Of a DNA stretch of 64,000 bases, positions 19,367 through 27,528 are shown one piece after another. Below the pieces are notes generated by a model. It worked only from the letters and a program-made list of their open reading frames with translations. It ran no database searches and was not told where the DNA came from. Position 1 is the first letter of the stretch, and each line of letters starts with the position of its first letter. Source of the stretch: Micromonospora terminaliae (GTDB lineage: Bacteria; Actinomycetota; Actinomycetes; Mycobacteriales; Micromonosporaceae); assembly GCF_009671205.1 (NCBI RefSeq), contig NZ_CP045309.1, positions 2,914,001-2,978,000 on the forward strand, in the 5' to 3' direction. Made by a program: the position numbers and the translations under genes.

Positions 19367-20233
19367 TCAGTCGGCGCAGAGGTGGTCGAAGGCGAAGCCG
19401 CCGTCGAACTCGTCGCGCCGCGCGGCCAGCCGGCGGATCTGCCCGCGTACCTCGTCGCGGTCCACGAGGGACGGCCCGGCGGCGTCCAGGTCGCGCAGCC
19501 GCTCCCCGATCGCCACGGCGGCCAGGTCCTCGGCGAGCCGGCCCGGGTCCACTCCGCAGGAGAAGCGCTGCGCGACCAGGTGCACCCGCTCGACCAGGCA
19601 CCGGCCGGGCCGCACCTCGACCCAGCTCCAGCCCTCCGCCGGGCCGTCCGTCCACCGCACGTGCAGCCCGCGGACGATCGGGTCGGCGAGCCGGCGCTCC
19701 ACGTACGCCTCGACGGCCGCGGCCCGGGTCAGCGCCCCGAGGTCGTTGACCGGCCCGCGCCGGCCGTCCGGGAGGCGGCCCACGATGTCCCGGAACCCGA
19801 CGGCGTCGGCGCTGTCCGGGTCGGTGCCGGCGGTGTAGGCGCGCGCGTCGACGACGTACTCGACGAGGCGGCGGGCGTGCTCGGCGCCGCGCAACGTCGG
19901 CGACTCGACCCGCAGCAGCGGCAGCCCGACCGCGGCGCAGACGGCGCTGGTCATCCGTTCGGCGCGGCGGGCCGGCGACCCGGCCGGCGCGGGCGGGGCG
20001 AACTGCACGGCGAACAGCGGCAGGCCGGTGTCGGCGGCGCAGACCACCTGGTCGAGGCCCTCGCGGCCGGCGGTGCTCCACTGGTGCCCGGTGACACCCG
20101 GCGGCCGGCCCTGCACCAGCTCGCCGAGCCGCCGGGCCGGATATCCGACGTGACCGGCGCGGCTGAGCTGGGGCGCGATCCCGGGCGGGATCGGACGCAG
20201 CCAGGAGGTGGCCACGCTGCCGGTGCTCGTCAT
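19367..20233 (-). CDS. DUF2726-like protein (possible nuclease fold)
   Basis: A 288-residue cytoplasmic protein. The middle part, WSTAGREGLDQVVCAADTGLPLFAVQF followed by RRAERMTSAVCAAVGLPLLRVES, resembles DUF2726 domains (VDFVVCD... R..R...K...CAAAGLPLLR), which have a predicted PD-(D/E)XK nuclease-like fold. The C-terminal half is predicted helical with DIVGRLPDGRRG. Catalytic residues are not certain, so nuclease activity is only a possibility. The ATG at 20233 precedes MTSTGSVATSWLRP; longer in-frame starts add low-complexity sequence. It diverges from the acetyltransferase gene at 20355. Confidence 0.6.
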   Translation of the reverse strand: MTSTGSVATSWLRPIPPGIAPQLSRAGHVGYPARRLGELVQGRPPGVTGHQWSTAGREGLDQVVCAADTGLPLFAVQFAPPAPAGSPARRAERMTSAVCAAVGLPLLRVESPTLRGAEHARRLVEYVVDARAYTAGTDPDSADAVGFRDIVGRLPDGRRGPVNDLGALTRAAAVEAYVERRLADPIVRGLHVRWTDGPAEGWSWVEVRPGRCLVERVHLVAQRFSCGVDPGRLAEDLAAVAIGERLRDLDAAGPSLVDRDEVRGQIRRLAARRDEFDGGFAFDHLCAD

Positions 20234-20354
20234 CTCGCCCGTTCCATCCGTCGGTCCGTCGACGCCCGAGTCTAGGCGTCGATCATGGCGGCCGCCTCGG
20301 CGGTGCGGCGGAATCCGGTTGCCCGGACCGGCCGGGCCGGGTGGAATCGGCCGG

Positions 20355-20966
20355 GTGGCGATCTTCCTGACCACCGGACGCCTGGTGCTGCGCGAGTTCA
20401 CCCCGGAGGACGTCCCGCTCCTGGCCGAGCTGGACGGCGACCCGGCGGTGATGCGCTACCTCACCGGCGGCCGGCCCACCCCGGCCGACGAGGTCCGCGA
20501 CCGGGTGCTGCCCACCATGCTGGCCGCGTACCGCCGGCCGCCCGGGCTGGGGTGGTGGGCCGCGGAGCGGCGGGCCGACGGCGCCTTCCTCGGCTGGTTC
20601 GAGTTCCGGCCGCTGCGCGACGGCGACCCGCGCGAGGTGGAGCTGGGCTACCGGCTGCGCCGGGACGCCTGGGGCGCCGGGTACGCCACCGAGGGCGCGC
20701 GGGCGCTGGTCGACCACGGCTTCACGGCGCTGGGCGTGGAGCGGGTCGTGGCGACCACCATGGCGGTCAACGCCGGGTCCCGGCGGGTCATGGCGAAGGC
20801 CGGTCTGGCGTACCGGCGGACGTTCCATCAGGACTGGCCGGAGGCGATCCCCGGCTCGGAACACGGCGAGGTGGAGTACGCGCTGACCCGCGCGGAGTGG
20901 GCGGCGCGCCGCCCGGACACCGATCCCGACCCGTCGTCCGGTGCGCACCGGGGTCCGGGCCTCTAG
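20355..20966 (+). CDS. GNAT-family N-acetyltransferase (RimJ/RimL type)
   Basis: A 203-residue acetyltransferase. LTTGRLVLREFTPEDVPLLAEL opens the RimJ/RimL-like fold; GYRLRRDAWGAGYATEGARAL (about 98-118) is the acetyl-CoA-binding motif A with the R/QxxGxG/A pattern; NAGSRRVMAKAGL is motif B. Relatives acetylate ribosomal proteins, antibiotics or small amines. The GTG start is the first sensible one for the fold. It is followed after 9 bases by the DICT-domain gene. The substrate cannot be told. Confidence 0.88.
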   Translation: MAIFLTTGRLVLREFTPEDVPLLAELDGDPAVMRYLTGGRPTPADEVRDRVLPTMLAAYRRPPGLGWWAAERRADGAFLGWFEFRPLRDGDPREVELGYRLRRDAWGAGYATEGARALVDHGFTALGVERVVATTMAVNAGSRRVMAKAGLAYRRTFHQDWPEAIPGSEHGEVEYALTRAEWAARRPDTDPDPSSGAHRGPGL

Positions 20967-20975
20967 GCTCGGCCG

Positions 20976-22061
20976 GTGCACAGCGGACGGAGCCCGGAGC
21001 GGCTGACCAAACGCAGTCTCGTCGCCGTCTCCCACGCCATCGAACGGGCCGCGCTGGCCGAGGCCGAGGACGGACCGCTGGTCGTGTTCGCCCTCTTCCA
21101 GCGGCTGCCATACTTCGCCCGGGAACGCGCGGTCTACCGGCGGATCGCCGCCCGGGCCGCGGTCACCGTGGTCGGGATGGTCGGCGGGCCGCCGCCGGAC
21201 CTGCCCGCCGGGGCGTACCCCGTGGTGCTGGAGGAGACCGAGGACCTGGCCCGGGAGTGGAGCGTGGTGGCGCTGACGCCGCGCTTCGGGGCCGGCCTCG
21301 TGGCGTACGACCGGGAAGAGGTGGCGCCGGCGGAGACCCTGGAGGCCGGCCGCCTCTTCGACGGGCGCTGGAGTTTCCGCCGCGACGAGGCGCTGCACGA
21401 CGTGCTCCGGCTGTACGGGCGGCTCGCCGAGCGGCTGCCCGGTCCGGCGCGGGCCGGGCTGGAGCAGGCGGTGGCCCGGGTCCGGGACATCCCGGCCGCA
21501 CCGGGCGAGCCCCGTGCCGAGGCGGCGCTGCGCCTGCTGGCCCGGCGGGGCGAGCGGGCGCACCCGGCCGAGCCGGCGGACGCCCTGCTCGACGAGCCGG
21601 GGCTGCGCCGGTGGACCGGCGTGGACGGCGTGACCGCCACGGGCACCCTGCCGGTGGCGCTGGTGGGCCTGCGGGTGGACGAGCCGGCCGGCACGCCGGA
21701 ACGCTTCGGCCGGCGCGGCGCGGCCCGGGAGGGCCAGGCCGTCCTCGCCGCCGTCACCAGCGTGCTGACCCCGGTCGACCGGGCGGTCCGCCTCGCCGAC
21801 AACGAGTTCCAGCTGATCCTGCCCGGGCGGGACGAGGCGGCGGCGCTCGCCGTGGCGGGCCGGCTGCGGGAGGCGGTGGGCGGGTTGGCCCACTCGTACC
21901 CGTTCGTCGCGTACGCGGTGCACGCGGCGGTCACGGTGACGGCCCGGCGCCCGCTACCGGTCGCCGAGCTGCGGCACGCGGTGGAGTGGGCGGTGCGGGA
22001 GGGCGTACCTGTCGCGTCCCTGCCCTCGGAGCGTCCGGCCGTCCCCGCCGGGGCGGGCTGA
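20976..22061 (+). CDS. DICT sensory domain protein with degenerate GGDEF domain
   Basis: A 361-residue protein. The first 150 residues match the DICT domain (LTKRSLVAVSHAIERAAL, VVFALFQRLPYFARERAVYRRI, EWSVVALTPRFGAGLVA), a predicted light or small-ligand sensor. The C-terminal part (about 215-350) is laid out like a GGDEF diguanylate cyclase (VALVGLRVDEP... VDRAVRLADNEFQLILPG... AVHAAVTVTA), but the GGDEF loop reads ADNEF, so it should not make cyclic di-GMP. It may act as a receptor or scaffold in signalling. The start is GTG at 20976. It lies upstream of the envelope-stress gene set. Confidence 0.75.
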   Translation: MHSGRSPERLTKRSLVAVSHAIERAALAEAEDGPLVVFALFQRLPYFARERAVYRRIAARAAVTVVGMVGGPPPDLPAGAYPVVLEETEDLAREWSVVALTPRFGAGLVAYDREEVAPAETLEAGRLFDGRWSFRRDEALHDVLRLYGRLAERLPGPARAGLEQAVARVRDIPAAPGEPRAEAALRLLARRGERAHPAEPADALLDEPGLRRWTGVDGVTATGTLPVALVGLRVDEPAGTPERFGRRGAAREGQAVLAAVTSVLTPVDRAVRLADNEFQLILPGRDEAAALAVAGRLREAVGGLAHSYPFVAYAVHAAVTVTARRPLPVAELRHAVEWAVREGVPVASLPSERPAVPAGAG

Positions 22062-22143
22062 CCGCCGCGGCCGGAGGACTGCGCGGCCCGGAAACGGGTA
22101 CGCCCCGCCGGTCCGGTCGGTCGCGACGGAGCGGGGGTGGGGC

Positions 22144-22332
22144 ATGACGCGCGGGCAGTTCGGCTTCCTGGCCGGCTTCCTGGTGGTCGCGGTCTGGGCG
22201 CTGGGCGGCGCCGGGGCGGCCGCCGCCGCCACCCTGGCCGGCCTGGTCGGTTGGCTGCTGGTCCGGGTACACGACGGGGACGTCAGCGTGCCGGGGCTCG
22301 CCGACCGGGCCACCGCGGACCGGCGACGCTGA
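22144..22332 (+). CDS. Small DUF2273-like membrane protein
   Basis: A 62-residue protein with two closely spaced hydrophobic helices (FLAGFLVVAVWALGG and TLAGLVGWLLVRVHDG), the layout of DUF2273 proteins that accompany Asp23 and AmaP. It is the first gene of a four-gene run (22144 to about 23800) of envelope-stress type. A GGGGTGGGG stretch precedes the ATG. It probably helps place Asp23-like protein at the membrane. Confidence 0.75.
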   Translation: MTRGQFGFLAGFLVVAVWALGGAGAAAAATLAGLVGWLLVRVHDGDVSVPGLADRATADRRR

Positions 22333-22344
22333 GGCGGACCCGCG

Positions 22345-22695
22345 ATGACCGGCACCCTGCCCCGGCGCGCCACCGCCCCGGCCACCCGGTCGGAGGAGCG
22401 GATCGCCGGGCTCGCCGAGGAGGCGGCGCGGCGTGATCCGGCCGTCAGCGACCCGGTGGCCACGGTCCGCGTCGACGGCGTGGCCGTACGGGTCGACCTC
22501 GATCTGGTGGTCGCGCACGGCGCGCCGCTGGCGGCGGTGGCCGAGGCGGTCCGCCGCCGGGTCGCCGCCCGGGTCGGGGCGCACACCGGGCTGACCGTGG
22601 AGGCGGTGACCGTCACGGTGGTCGGCCTGCGCCTGCCCGGCGAACCGGCGGGCCTGAGGGCCGGGCGGGGCGGCCCGGCGCGGGAGACGACGTGA
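22345..22695 (+). CDS. Asp23/Gls24-family envelope stress protein
   Basis: A 116-residue soluble protein. RSEERIAGLAEEAARRDP is followed by VRVDGVAVRVDLDLVVAHGAPLAAVAEAVRRRVAARV and LTVEAVTVTVVGLRLP, the alternating strand-helix-strand pattern of the Asp23/Gls24 domain. In Firmicutes Asp23 coats the inner face of the membrane through AmaP; the actinobacterial role is less studied. Start is 12 bases after the DUF2273-like stop, in an apparent operon with the two AmaP-like genes that follow. Confidence 0.8.
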   Translation: MTGTLPRRATAPATRSEERIAGLAEEAARRDPAVSDPVATVRVDGVAVRVDLDLVVAHGAPLAAVAEAVRRRVAARVGAHTGLTVEAVTVTVVGLRLPGEPAGLRAGRGGPARETT

Positions 22696-22723
22696 GAGCC
22701 GGCCCGGGTGAGCGGAGCGCGTC

Positions 22724-23242
22724 GTGCGCACGGTGAACCGCGTCGCCACCCTGCTGCTCGCCGTGGCCCTGCTGGCGGGCGGGGTGCTGGTGGCCGTCGC
22801 GGGACTGCTCGCCGCGCTGGACCGCCCCGGTCCCCTGCCGGCCGCCTGGTCGGCCACGCTGACCACGGTCCGCTGGCGGGACGCCCCGGTACGCGGAATC
22901 GCCGCCGCCGTGACCCTGCTCGGCCTGCTGGTGCTCGGCGCCGAACTGCGCCGCTGGCGGCCGGCCCGGCTGCGGCTCGCCGACGACGACGGCTGGCACC
23001 TGCACCGCCGCTCGGTGGAGCGGCGGCTGGCCCGGGCGGTCCGGTCGGTGCCGAGTGTGCGCCGGGCCCGGGTCCGCGTCCGCCGGCGCGGCGACGCCTG
23101 GCGCCCCCGGGTGACCGCCACCGGCGACCCGTCGGCCCGGGCCGACGTCGAGTTCGCGCTGCGCCGGGAGCTGGACCGGTTGACCGCGCCCCGCCGCGGC
23201 CCCATCGAGGTACGGCTCGTCCCCGCACGGCGGACGCCGTGA
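22724..23242 (+). CDS. DUF6286/AmaP-like membrane protein
   Basis: A 172-residue protein with two N-terminal membrane helices (VATLLLAVALLAGGVLVAVAGLLA and GIAAAVTLLGLLVLGAEL) and a basic cytoplasmic domain (WHLHRRSVERRLARAVRSVPSVRRARVRVRRRG) of the DUF6286 or AmaP type found next to Asp23 genes. It probably anchors or organises the Asp23-like protein at the membrane. The GTG start at 22724 is the first in frame, and the stop overlaps the next gene's start by GTGA. Confidence 0.75.
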   Translation: MRTVNRVATLLLAVALLAGGVLVAVAGLLAALDRPGPLPAAWSATLTTVRWRDAPVRGIAAAVTLLGLLVLGAELRRWRPARLRLADDDGWHLHRRSVERRLARAVRSVPSVRRARVRVRRRGDAWRPRVTATGDPSARADVEFALRRELDRLTAPRRGPIEVRLVPARRTP

Positions 23243-24303
23243 GCAACGCCGCCCACCGGCTGCTGTGGACGGTGCTCGCCCTGGTGCTCGTGGGGGCCGG
23301 CGGCACGGCCTCGGCGGTCGGGGCGGGCCGGCTGCCCGGCGGCGGCGTGCCGCTGCTCGGAGCCGGGCCGCTGAGCTGGTGGCGGGCCGGCGCGCCGTGG
23401 AGCGCTCTCGCGGTGGCGGTCGGCGGGCTGCTGCTCGCCCTGCTCGGGCAGCGGCTGCTCGCCGCCGGGCTGCGGGTGCCGCACCGGCTCGGCGGCACGC
23501 TCGCGCGGCGCGCCGACGGCGCCGGGCGGACCCGGGTGGCGAGTGGGGTGCTGACCGGCGCGCTGGAGCGCGACCTGCTGCGGGCGCCCGGGGTCCACCG
23601 GGCCCGGGTGGTCCTGACCGGCCCGGTCACCGGGCCGGACGTGTGGGTGGAGGTGTGCCTGGCCCCGACCGCCGGGGTCGGCGCGGCCCGGGCGCACGTC
23701 GACGCGGCGGTACGCCGGTTCGCCGCCACGGTCGGCTGCCGCCCCGCCCACCTCGACGTGACGGCGCTGGTGGACGAGCCGGCCGTCCCTGACCCCGGCA
23801 TCGACGACCCTCGATGGGCGACGATGGGCCGGGACGAGGGAGGGAGCCGCCGTGCGCGTGGTGTCGTTGGTGCCGTCGTTGACGGAGGCGGTCGCGCTGA
23901 CCCGCCCCGAGGTGCTGGTGGGCGCCACGGACTGGTGCAACCACCCGGCGGGACTGGACGTCGCCCGGGTGGGCGGAAGCAAGTACCCCGACCTGGACCG
24001 GGTGCGCGCGCTGCGGCCCGACCTCGTGCTGCTCAACGAGGAGGAGAACCGCCTCGCCGACGCGGACGCCCTGCGGGCGGCCGGCGTGCCGGTGCGGGTG
24101 ACCTTTCCCCGTACCGTGCCGGAGGCGCTGACCCAGCTCGGCGAGCTGGTCGCCGCGCTGGGCGTGGCCGGCGAGCCGGACTGGCTGCGGGCCGCCCGCC
24201 GGGCCTGGGCCGCGCCGCCCGCACCGGCGACGCCGCGCGCGGCCGTGGTGCCGGTCTGGCGGCGCCCCTGGGTGGTGCTGGGCCGGGACACCTTCGCCGG
24301 TGA
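23239..24303 (+). CDS. amaP: AmaP-like alkaline-shock membrane anchor, anomalous 3' end
   Basis: From GTG 23239 the product has two membrane helices (LLWTVLALVLVGAGGTASAVG and SALAVAVGGLLLALLGQRLLA) and an AmaP-type domain (RVASGVLTGALERDLLRAPG, ARVVLTGPVTGPDVWVEV, VGCRPAHLDVTALVDEPAV). That domain is complete near base 23785. The frame nevertheless stays open to 24303, crossing 450 bases of the next gene in another frame; this tail is Arg/Gly-rich and looks like shadow translation. A stop in another frame at 23790-23792 falls exactly where the protein should end, so a one-base frameshift near there, or a sequence error, is likely. Confidence 0.6.
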   Translation: MSNAAHRLLWTVLALVLVGAGGTASAVGAGRLPGGGVPLLGAGPLSWWRAGAPWSALAVAVGGLLLALLGQRLLAAGLRVPHRLGGTLARRADGAGRTRVASGVLTGALERDLLRAPGVHRARVVLTGPVTGPDVWVEVCLAPTAGVGAARAHVDAAVRRFAATVGCRPAHLDVTALVDEPAVPDPGIDDPRWATMGRDEGGSRRARGVVGAVVDGGGRADPPRGAGGRHGLVQPPGGTGRRPGGRKQVPRPGPGARAAARPRAAQRGGEPPRRRGRPAGGRRAGAGDLSPYRAGGADPARRAGRRAGRGRRAGLAAGRPPGLGRAARTGDAARGRGAGLAAPLGGAGPGHLRR

Positions 24304-24568
24304 CGTGCTGCGCCGGCTCGGCGTCACCAACCGGTACGCCGACCACCCCGAGCGCTACCCCCGGCCCGCCCTCGACGAGCTGCGCGCCCGGGCCCCGGAG
24401 CTGGTGGTGCTGCCGGACGAGCCCTACCGGTTCACCGCCGACGACGGGCCGGAGGCCTTCCCCGGCGTGCCGGCCGCGCTGGTCTCCGGCCGGCACCTCA
24501 CCTGGTACGGACCCTCCCTCGCCGAGGCTCCCGGCCTGCTCACCGCCCAGCTCGCCACGGCCGGCTGA
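23852..24568 (+). CDS. BtuF-like helical-backbone metal or cobalamin binding protein
   Basis: A 238-residue protein starting MRVVSLVPSLTEAVALTRPE, the opening of class III periplasmic binding proteins (BtuF/FepB type), with GATDWCNHPAG, RALRPDLVLLNEEENR and a second lobe (WVVLGRDTFAGDVLRRLG). It has no signal peptide or lipobox, unlike true transport receptors, so it is probably a cytoplasmic homologue; such stand-alone forms are common in actinomycetes and uncharacterised. No ABC permease or ATPase is adjacent. A GAGGGAGGGAG stretch before the GTG is a good ribosome site. Confidence 0.78.
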   Translation: MRVVSLVPSLTEAVALTRPEVLVGATDWCNHPAGLDVARVGGSKYPDLDRVRALRPDLVLLNEEENRLADADALRAAGVPVRVTFPRTVPEALTQLGELVAALGVAGEPDWLRAARRAWAAPPAPATPRAAVVPVWRRPWVVLGRDTFAGDVLRRLGVTNRYADHPERYPRPALDELRARAPELVVLPDEPYRFTADDGPEAFPGVPAALVSGRHLTWYGPSLAEAPGLLTAQLATAG

Positions 24569-24718
24569 GCCCCGCCGGGCCGACCGGACCGGGTGGAGAG
24601 GGGACCAAGGTCCCGGTCCGGAGGGCACCGGTCGGCCCTGACCCGCGCCGCCGGACGGAGGTGGAATGAAGATGCCACCGGGAAGCGCGGTGCGAGGCAC
24701 AGAAGGGACGTGGAGACC

Positions 24719-25285
24719 ATGACCGCGACGATCGAGCGGATCACCGCCGACACCATCGCTCCGGCGGCCGAGACCACCCGGGACGCCGGAACCACCCGGC
24801 AGAAGGCCACCCGGTACGTCTTCGCCGGACTGCGGGTCGCCCTGGGCTGGACGTTCCTCTGGGCCTTCCTCGACAAGATGTTCGGCCTCGGCCACGAGAC
24901 CGCGGCGAAGGCCGCCTGGATCAACGGCGGCAGCCCGACCAAGGGGTTCCTGACCTTCGGCGCGGCCGGCCCGTTCAAGGGGTTCTACAACGAGATCGCC
25001 GGCGCGGCCTGGGCGGACTGGCTGTTCATGCTCGGCCTGCTCGGCATCGGCGTGGCCCTGATCCTCGGCATCGGCACCCGGGTCGCCGCGGTCGCCGGCG
25101 GGCTCCTGCTGGTGATGATGTGGACGGCCGCGCTGCCCCCCGAGAACAACCCGTTCATGGACGACCACCTCATCTACGCGGGTCTGCTGGCCGGCCTGGC
25201 CCTCGTCGACGCCGGTGACACCCTCGGCCTCGGCCGGGCCTGGGCGAGGCTCCCCCTCGTGCAGCGGCTGCCCTGGCTCAAGTGA
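24719..25285 (+). CDS. DoxX/DoxD-like membrane protein
   Basis: A 188-residue protein with a polar N-terminus (1-35) and four membrane segments (for example YVFAGLRVALGWTFLWAFLDKMF, WLFMLGLLGIGVALILGIG, AVAGGLLLVMMWTAAL, LIYAGLLAGLALVDAG), as in DoxX/DoxD-type or thiosulfate:quinone oxidoreductase small-subunit relatives. No cysteine redox motif is visible, so a catalytic role is not supported. GGGACGTGGAG precedes the ATG at 24719. It stands alone and is followed by a hairpin. Confidence 0.75.
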   Translation: MTATIERITADTIAPAAETTRDAGTTRQKATRYVFAGLRVALGWTFLWAFLDKMFGLGHETAAKAAWINGGSPTKGFLTFGAAGPFKGFYNEIAGAAWADWLFMLGLLGIGVALILGIGTRVAAVAGGLLLVMMWTAALPPENNPFMDDHLIYAGLLAGLALVDAGDTLGLGRAWARLPLVQRLPWLK

Positions 25286-25357
25286 GGTCACCGCGGGCGG
25301 TACCCACCGGGCGGGCGTCACCGAGAGGCGGCGCCCGCCACTTCCATGCCCGCCACC

Positions 25358-25387
25358 GGTCCCCGCCGCCACGCCGCGGTGGGGACC
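25358..25387 (+). terminator. Hairpin terminator after the DoxX-like gene
   Basis: GGTCCCCGCCGC (25358-25369) pairs with GCGGTGGGGACC (25376-25387), one wobble, 6-base loop. It lies between the DoxX-like stop and the FKBP start. Confidence 0.6.
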
Positions 25388-25460
25388 GACGCGTATCGGC
25401 CGGCCGCGATCCGGCAGGATCGACGGGGACCGCAGTTGTCAGCACCGAGGAGACCCGCTC

Positions 25461-25829
25461 ATGGAGAAGCCCGAGGTTGGCCCGATCGAGGGCGCGCCGC
25501 CCGCCGATCTCGTCATCGAGGACATCACGGTCGGCGACGGCCCGGAGGCCCGCCCCGGCCAGCTGGCCAGCGTGCACTACGTGGGCGTGGCCCACTCGAC
25601 CGGCCGCGAGTTCGACGCGTCGTACAACCGGGGTGACACGTTCGAGTTCCCGCTCGGCGGCGGCCAGGTCATCGCCGGCTGGGACCAGGGCGTGGTCGGC
25701 ATGAAGGTCGGCGGCCGGCGCCGGCTGACCATCCCGCCGCACCTGGGCTACGGCGCCCGGGGCGCCGGCGGTGTGATCAAGCCGAACGAGACCCTGGTCT
25801 TCGTGGTGGACCTGGTCGGCGTGCGCTGA
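25461..25829 (+). CDS. FKBP-type peptidyl-prolyl cis-trans isomerase
   Basis: A 122-residue single-domain FKBP. Typical pieces are VHYVGVAHSTGREFDASYNRG, FEFPLGGGQVIAGWDQGVVGMKVGGRRRLTIPP and LGYGARGAGGVIKPNETLVFVVDLVGV, including the active-site Tyr, Asp, Phe, Ile and Trp positions. It catalyses proline isomerisation in the cytoplasm; there is no signal peptide. GAGGAG lies 8 bases before the ATG. Monocistronic. Confidence 0.95.
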   Translation: MEKPEVGPIEGAPPADLVIEDITVGDGPEARPGQLASVHYVGVAHSTGREFDASYNRGDTFEFPLGGGQVIAGWDQGVVGMKVGGRRRLTIPPHLGYGARGAGGVIKPNETLVFVVDLVGVR

Positions 25830-25847
25830 CCCGTAGGCAGTCCGTGC

Positions 25848-25880
25848 GCAGGGCCGTCGGCGGCACGCCGGCGGCCCTGC
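25848..25880. terminator. Bidirectional terminator between FKBP and STAS genes
   Basis: A 15-base stem (GCAGGGCCGTCGGCG at 25848-25862 with 25866-25880, one wobble) and 3-base loop lies between the convergent stops at 25829 and 25894. Confidence 0.7.
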
Positions 25881-25893
25881 GGCGTCCGGCCGG

Positions 25894-26277
25894 TCAGGCC
25901 GCCGCGCAGAGCTCCCGTGCCGGCTCCCGTGCCGGCTCGAGGGCCGGCTCGCGGGCCGTCTCGTGCACCGGCAGCACCCGGTGCAGGCCGGTGGCGCGCA
26001 GCACCCGGCCGACCACCGGGTCGGGGTCGAGCAGCACCAGCTCGCCGCCGCGGGCGCGGACCCGCAGGTGCGCGGCGACCAGCGCGCGCACCCCGGCGGC
26101 GGAGAGCAGCCGCACGCCGGACAGGTCGAGACGCAGCACCGGCCGGGCCGGCGCGGCCCAGAGTGCGGCCCGCAAGGCCCCCACGGTGGCGATGTCGATC
26201 TCGCCGACCGCCCGCACGTCGACCACGTGGTCGCTGACGCTCGTCGCCACGTGGAACCGGTCCCCGCCCTCTCGCAT
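25894..26277 (-). CDS. STAS-domain anti-sigma factor antagonist
   Basis: A 127-residue SpoIIAA-like protein. VRAVGEIDIATVGALRAAL begins the STAS fold, and LRLDLSGVRLLSAAGVRALV holds the Asp-Leu-Ser site whose serine is phosphorylated by an anti-sigma kinase in the partner-switch mechanism. The C-terminal tail repeats EPAREPA units and is probably flexible. No kinase or sigma factor lies next to it, so its partner is encoded elsewhere. Confidence 0.88.
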   Translation of the reverse strand: MREGGDRFHVATSVSDHVVDVRAVGEIDIATVGALRAALWAAPARPVLRLDLSGVRLLSAAGVRALVAAHLRVRARGGELVLLDPDPVVGRVLRATGLHRVLPVHETAREPALEPAREPARELCAAA

Positions 26278-26448
26278 GCACCGAACCTATCCCCCACCAC
26301 CGACAGTTCCGGCCGTCCACGATGGGGTTCCGGGTAGGTCCCGGGTGGGACCCTGAGCGGTCTCCGGGTCATCCCGCAGACGGCGGGCCGCGGCGGGACA
26401 CGCCGCCGGGGACTCCCGGCCGGGGCATCGGCGGTGAAGAATGGCCGG

Positions 26449-27468
26449 ATGGTCGTCCCCCGCCCGCGCGCGCCCCTGCTGATCCGGCCGGTCCGTGAGC
26501 CGGCCACCGTGCCACCGCCACTGGACGGGCCGTGGACCCCCACCGACGTCCGGCTCGACCGGGCCGACCTGCTGCCGCTGCCCGACGGCGCGCACGGCCC
26601 GGAGGACGTGCTCATCGACCCGGACGGCCGGGCGGTCAGCGGCGACGAGGACGGCCGGCTCTGGTGGTGGCCGGCGGACGCCCCCGCCGGCACCCGCCCC
26701 ACGCTGCTCGCCGAGACCGGCGGCCGGCCGCTCGGCATCGAGCTGGACCCGGTCGACGGCGGGCTGGTGGTCTGCGACGCGTACCGGGGGCTGCTGCGGG
26801 TCACCCCCGACGGCCAGGTGCACGAGCTGACCGGCACGGGGCCGCCCGTGCACCTGGCCGACAACGCCGCGGTGGCCCGGGACGGCACGATCTACTTCAC
26901 CGACTCCTCGGACCGGTTCCCGCTCTCGCACTGGAAGCGGGACCTGCTGGAGCACCGGCCCAACGGCCGGGTGCTCGCCTACGACCGGCGGACCGGGCGC
27001 ACCGAGGTCGTGGCGAGCGGGCTCTACTTCCCCAACGGGGTGGCGCTCACCCCCGACGAGTCCGCGCTCATGCTGGTCGAGACGGCCACCCATCGGCTGC
27101 TCCGGGTGGACCTGCCCGACGGCCGGGCCACCGTGCTGGCCGACCTGCCGGCCTACCCGGACAACGTCTCGGCCGTGGGCGACGGGACCTACTGGATCGC
27201 GCTGCCCAGCCCCCGGCTGCCGATCATGGAGAAGCTGCTGCCGCATCCCCGGGTGCGCCAGCTCGTCGCCCTGCTGCCGGGGGCCGTGCAGCCGCAGCCC
27301 CGCCGCTACGGGCTGGTCGCGCTGGTGGACGGCGCCGGGCGGGTGCTGCGCACGTTGCACGGCCCGAGCGGGGCGTACCCGATGGTCACCGGCGTGCGGC
27401 AGCACGGGCGGCGCCTCTGGCTGGGCAGCCTGACCGCGACGGGCGTCGCCCGGGTCGACCTGGACTGA
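26449..27468 (+). CDS. SMP-30/strictosidine synthase-like beta-propeller
   Basis: A 339-residue six-bladed propeller of the SMP-30/gluconolactonase/strictosidine-synthase superfamily. GPEDVLIDPDGRAVSGDEDGRL, PLGIELDPVDGGLVVCDAYRGL, LADNAAVARDGTIYFTDSS, FPNGVALTPDESALMLVETA and PDNVSAVGDGTYWIALPSP are the blade motifs; the Glu, Asn and Asp in them are the usual Ca-binding residues. No signal peptide is seen. The reaction could be lactone hydrolysis, unproven. A GTG at 26434 is an alternative start five codons upstream. Confidence 0.82.
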   Translation: MVVPRPRAPLLIRPVREPATVPPPLDGPWTPTDVRLDRADLLPLPDGAHGPEDVLIDPDGRAVSGDEDGRLWWWPADAPAGTRPTLLAETGGRPLGIELDPVDGGLVVCDAYRGLLRVTPDGQVHELTGTGPPVHLADNAAVARDGTIYFTDSSDRFPLSHWKRDLLEHRPNGRVLAYDRRTGRTEVVASGLYFPNGVALTPDESALMLVETATHRLLRVDLPDGRATVLADLPAYPDNVSAVGDGTYWIALPSPRLPIMEKLLPHPRVRQLVALLPGAVQPQPRRYGLVALVDGAGRVLRTLHGPSGAYPMVTGVRQHGRRLWLGSLTATGVARVDLD

Positions 27469-27475
27469 ACGGCGC

Positions 27476-27508
27476 GGGGCCGGCCCGCGTTGGTCGCGGG
27501 CCGGCCCC
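27476..27508. terminator. Bidirectional terminator
   Basis: GGGGCCGGCCCGCG (27476-27489) pairs perfectly with 27495-27508 around TTGGT, between the convergent stops at 27468 and 27529. Confidence 0.75.
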
Positions 27509-27528
27509 GGCCGTTCCTCCCCCCGTGG

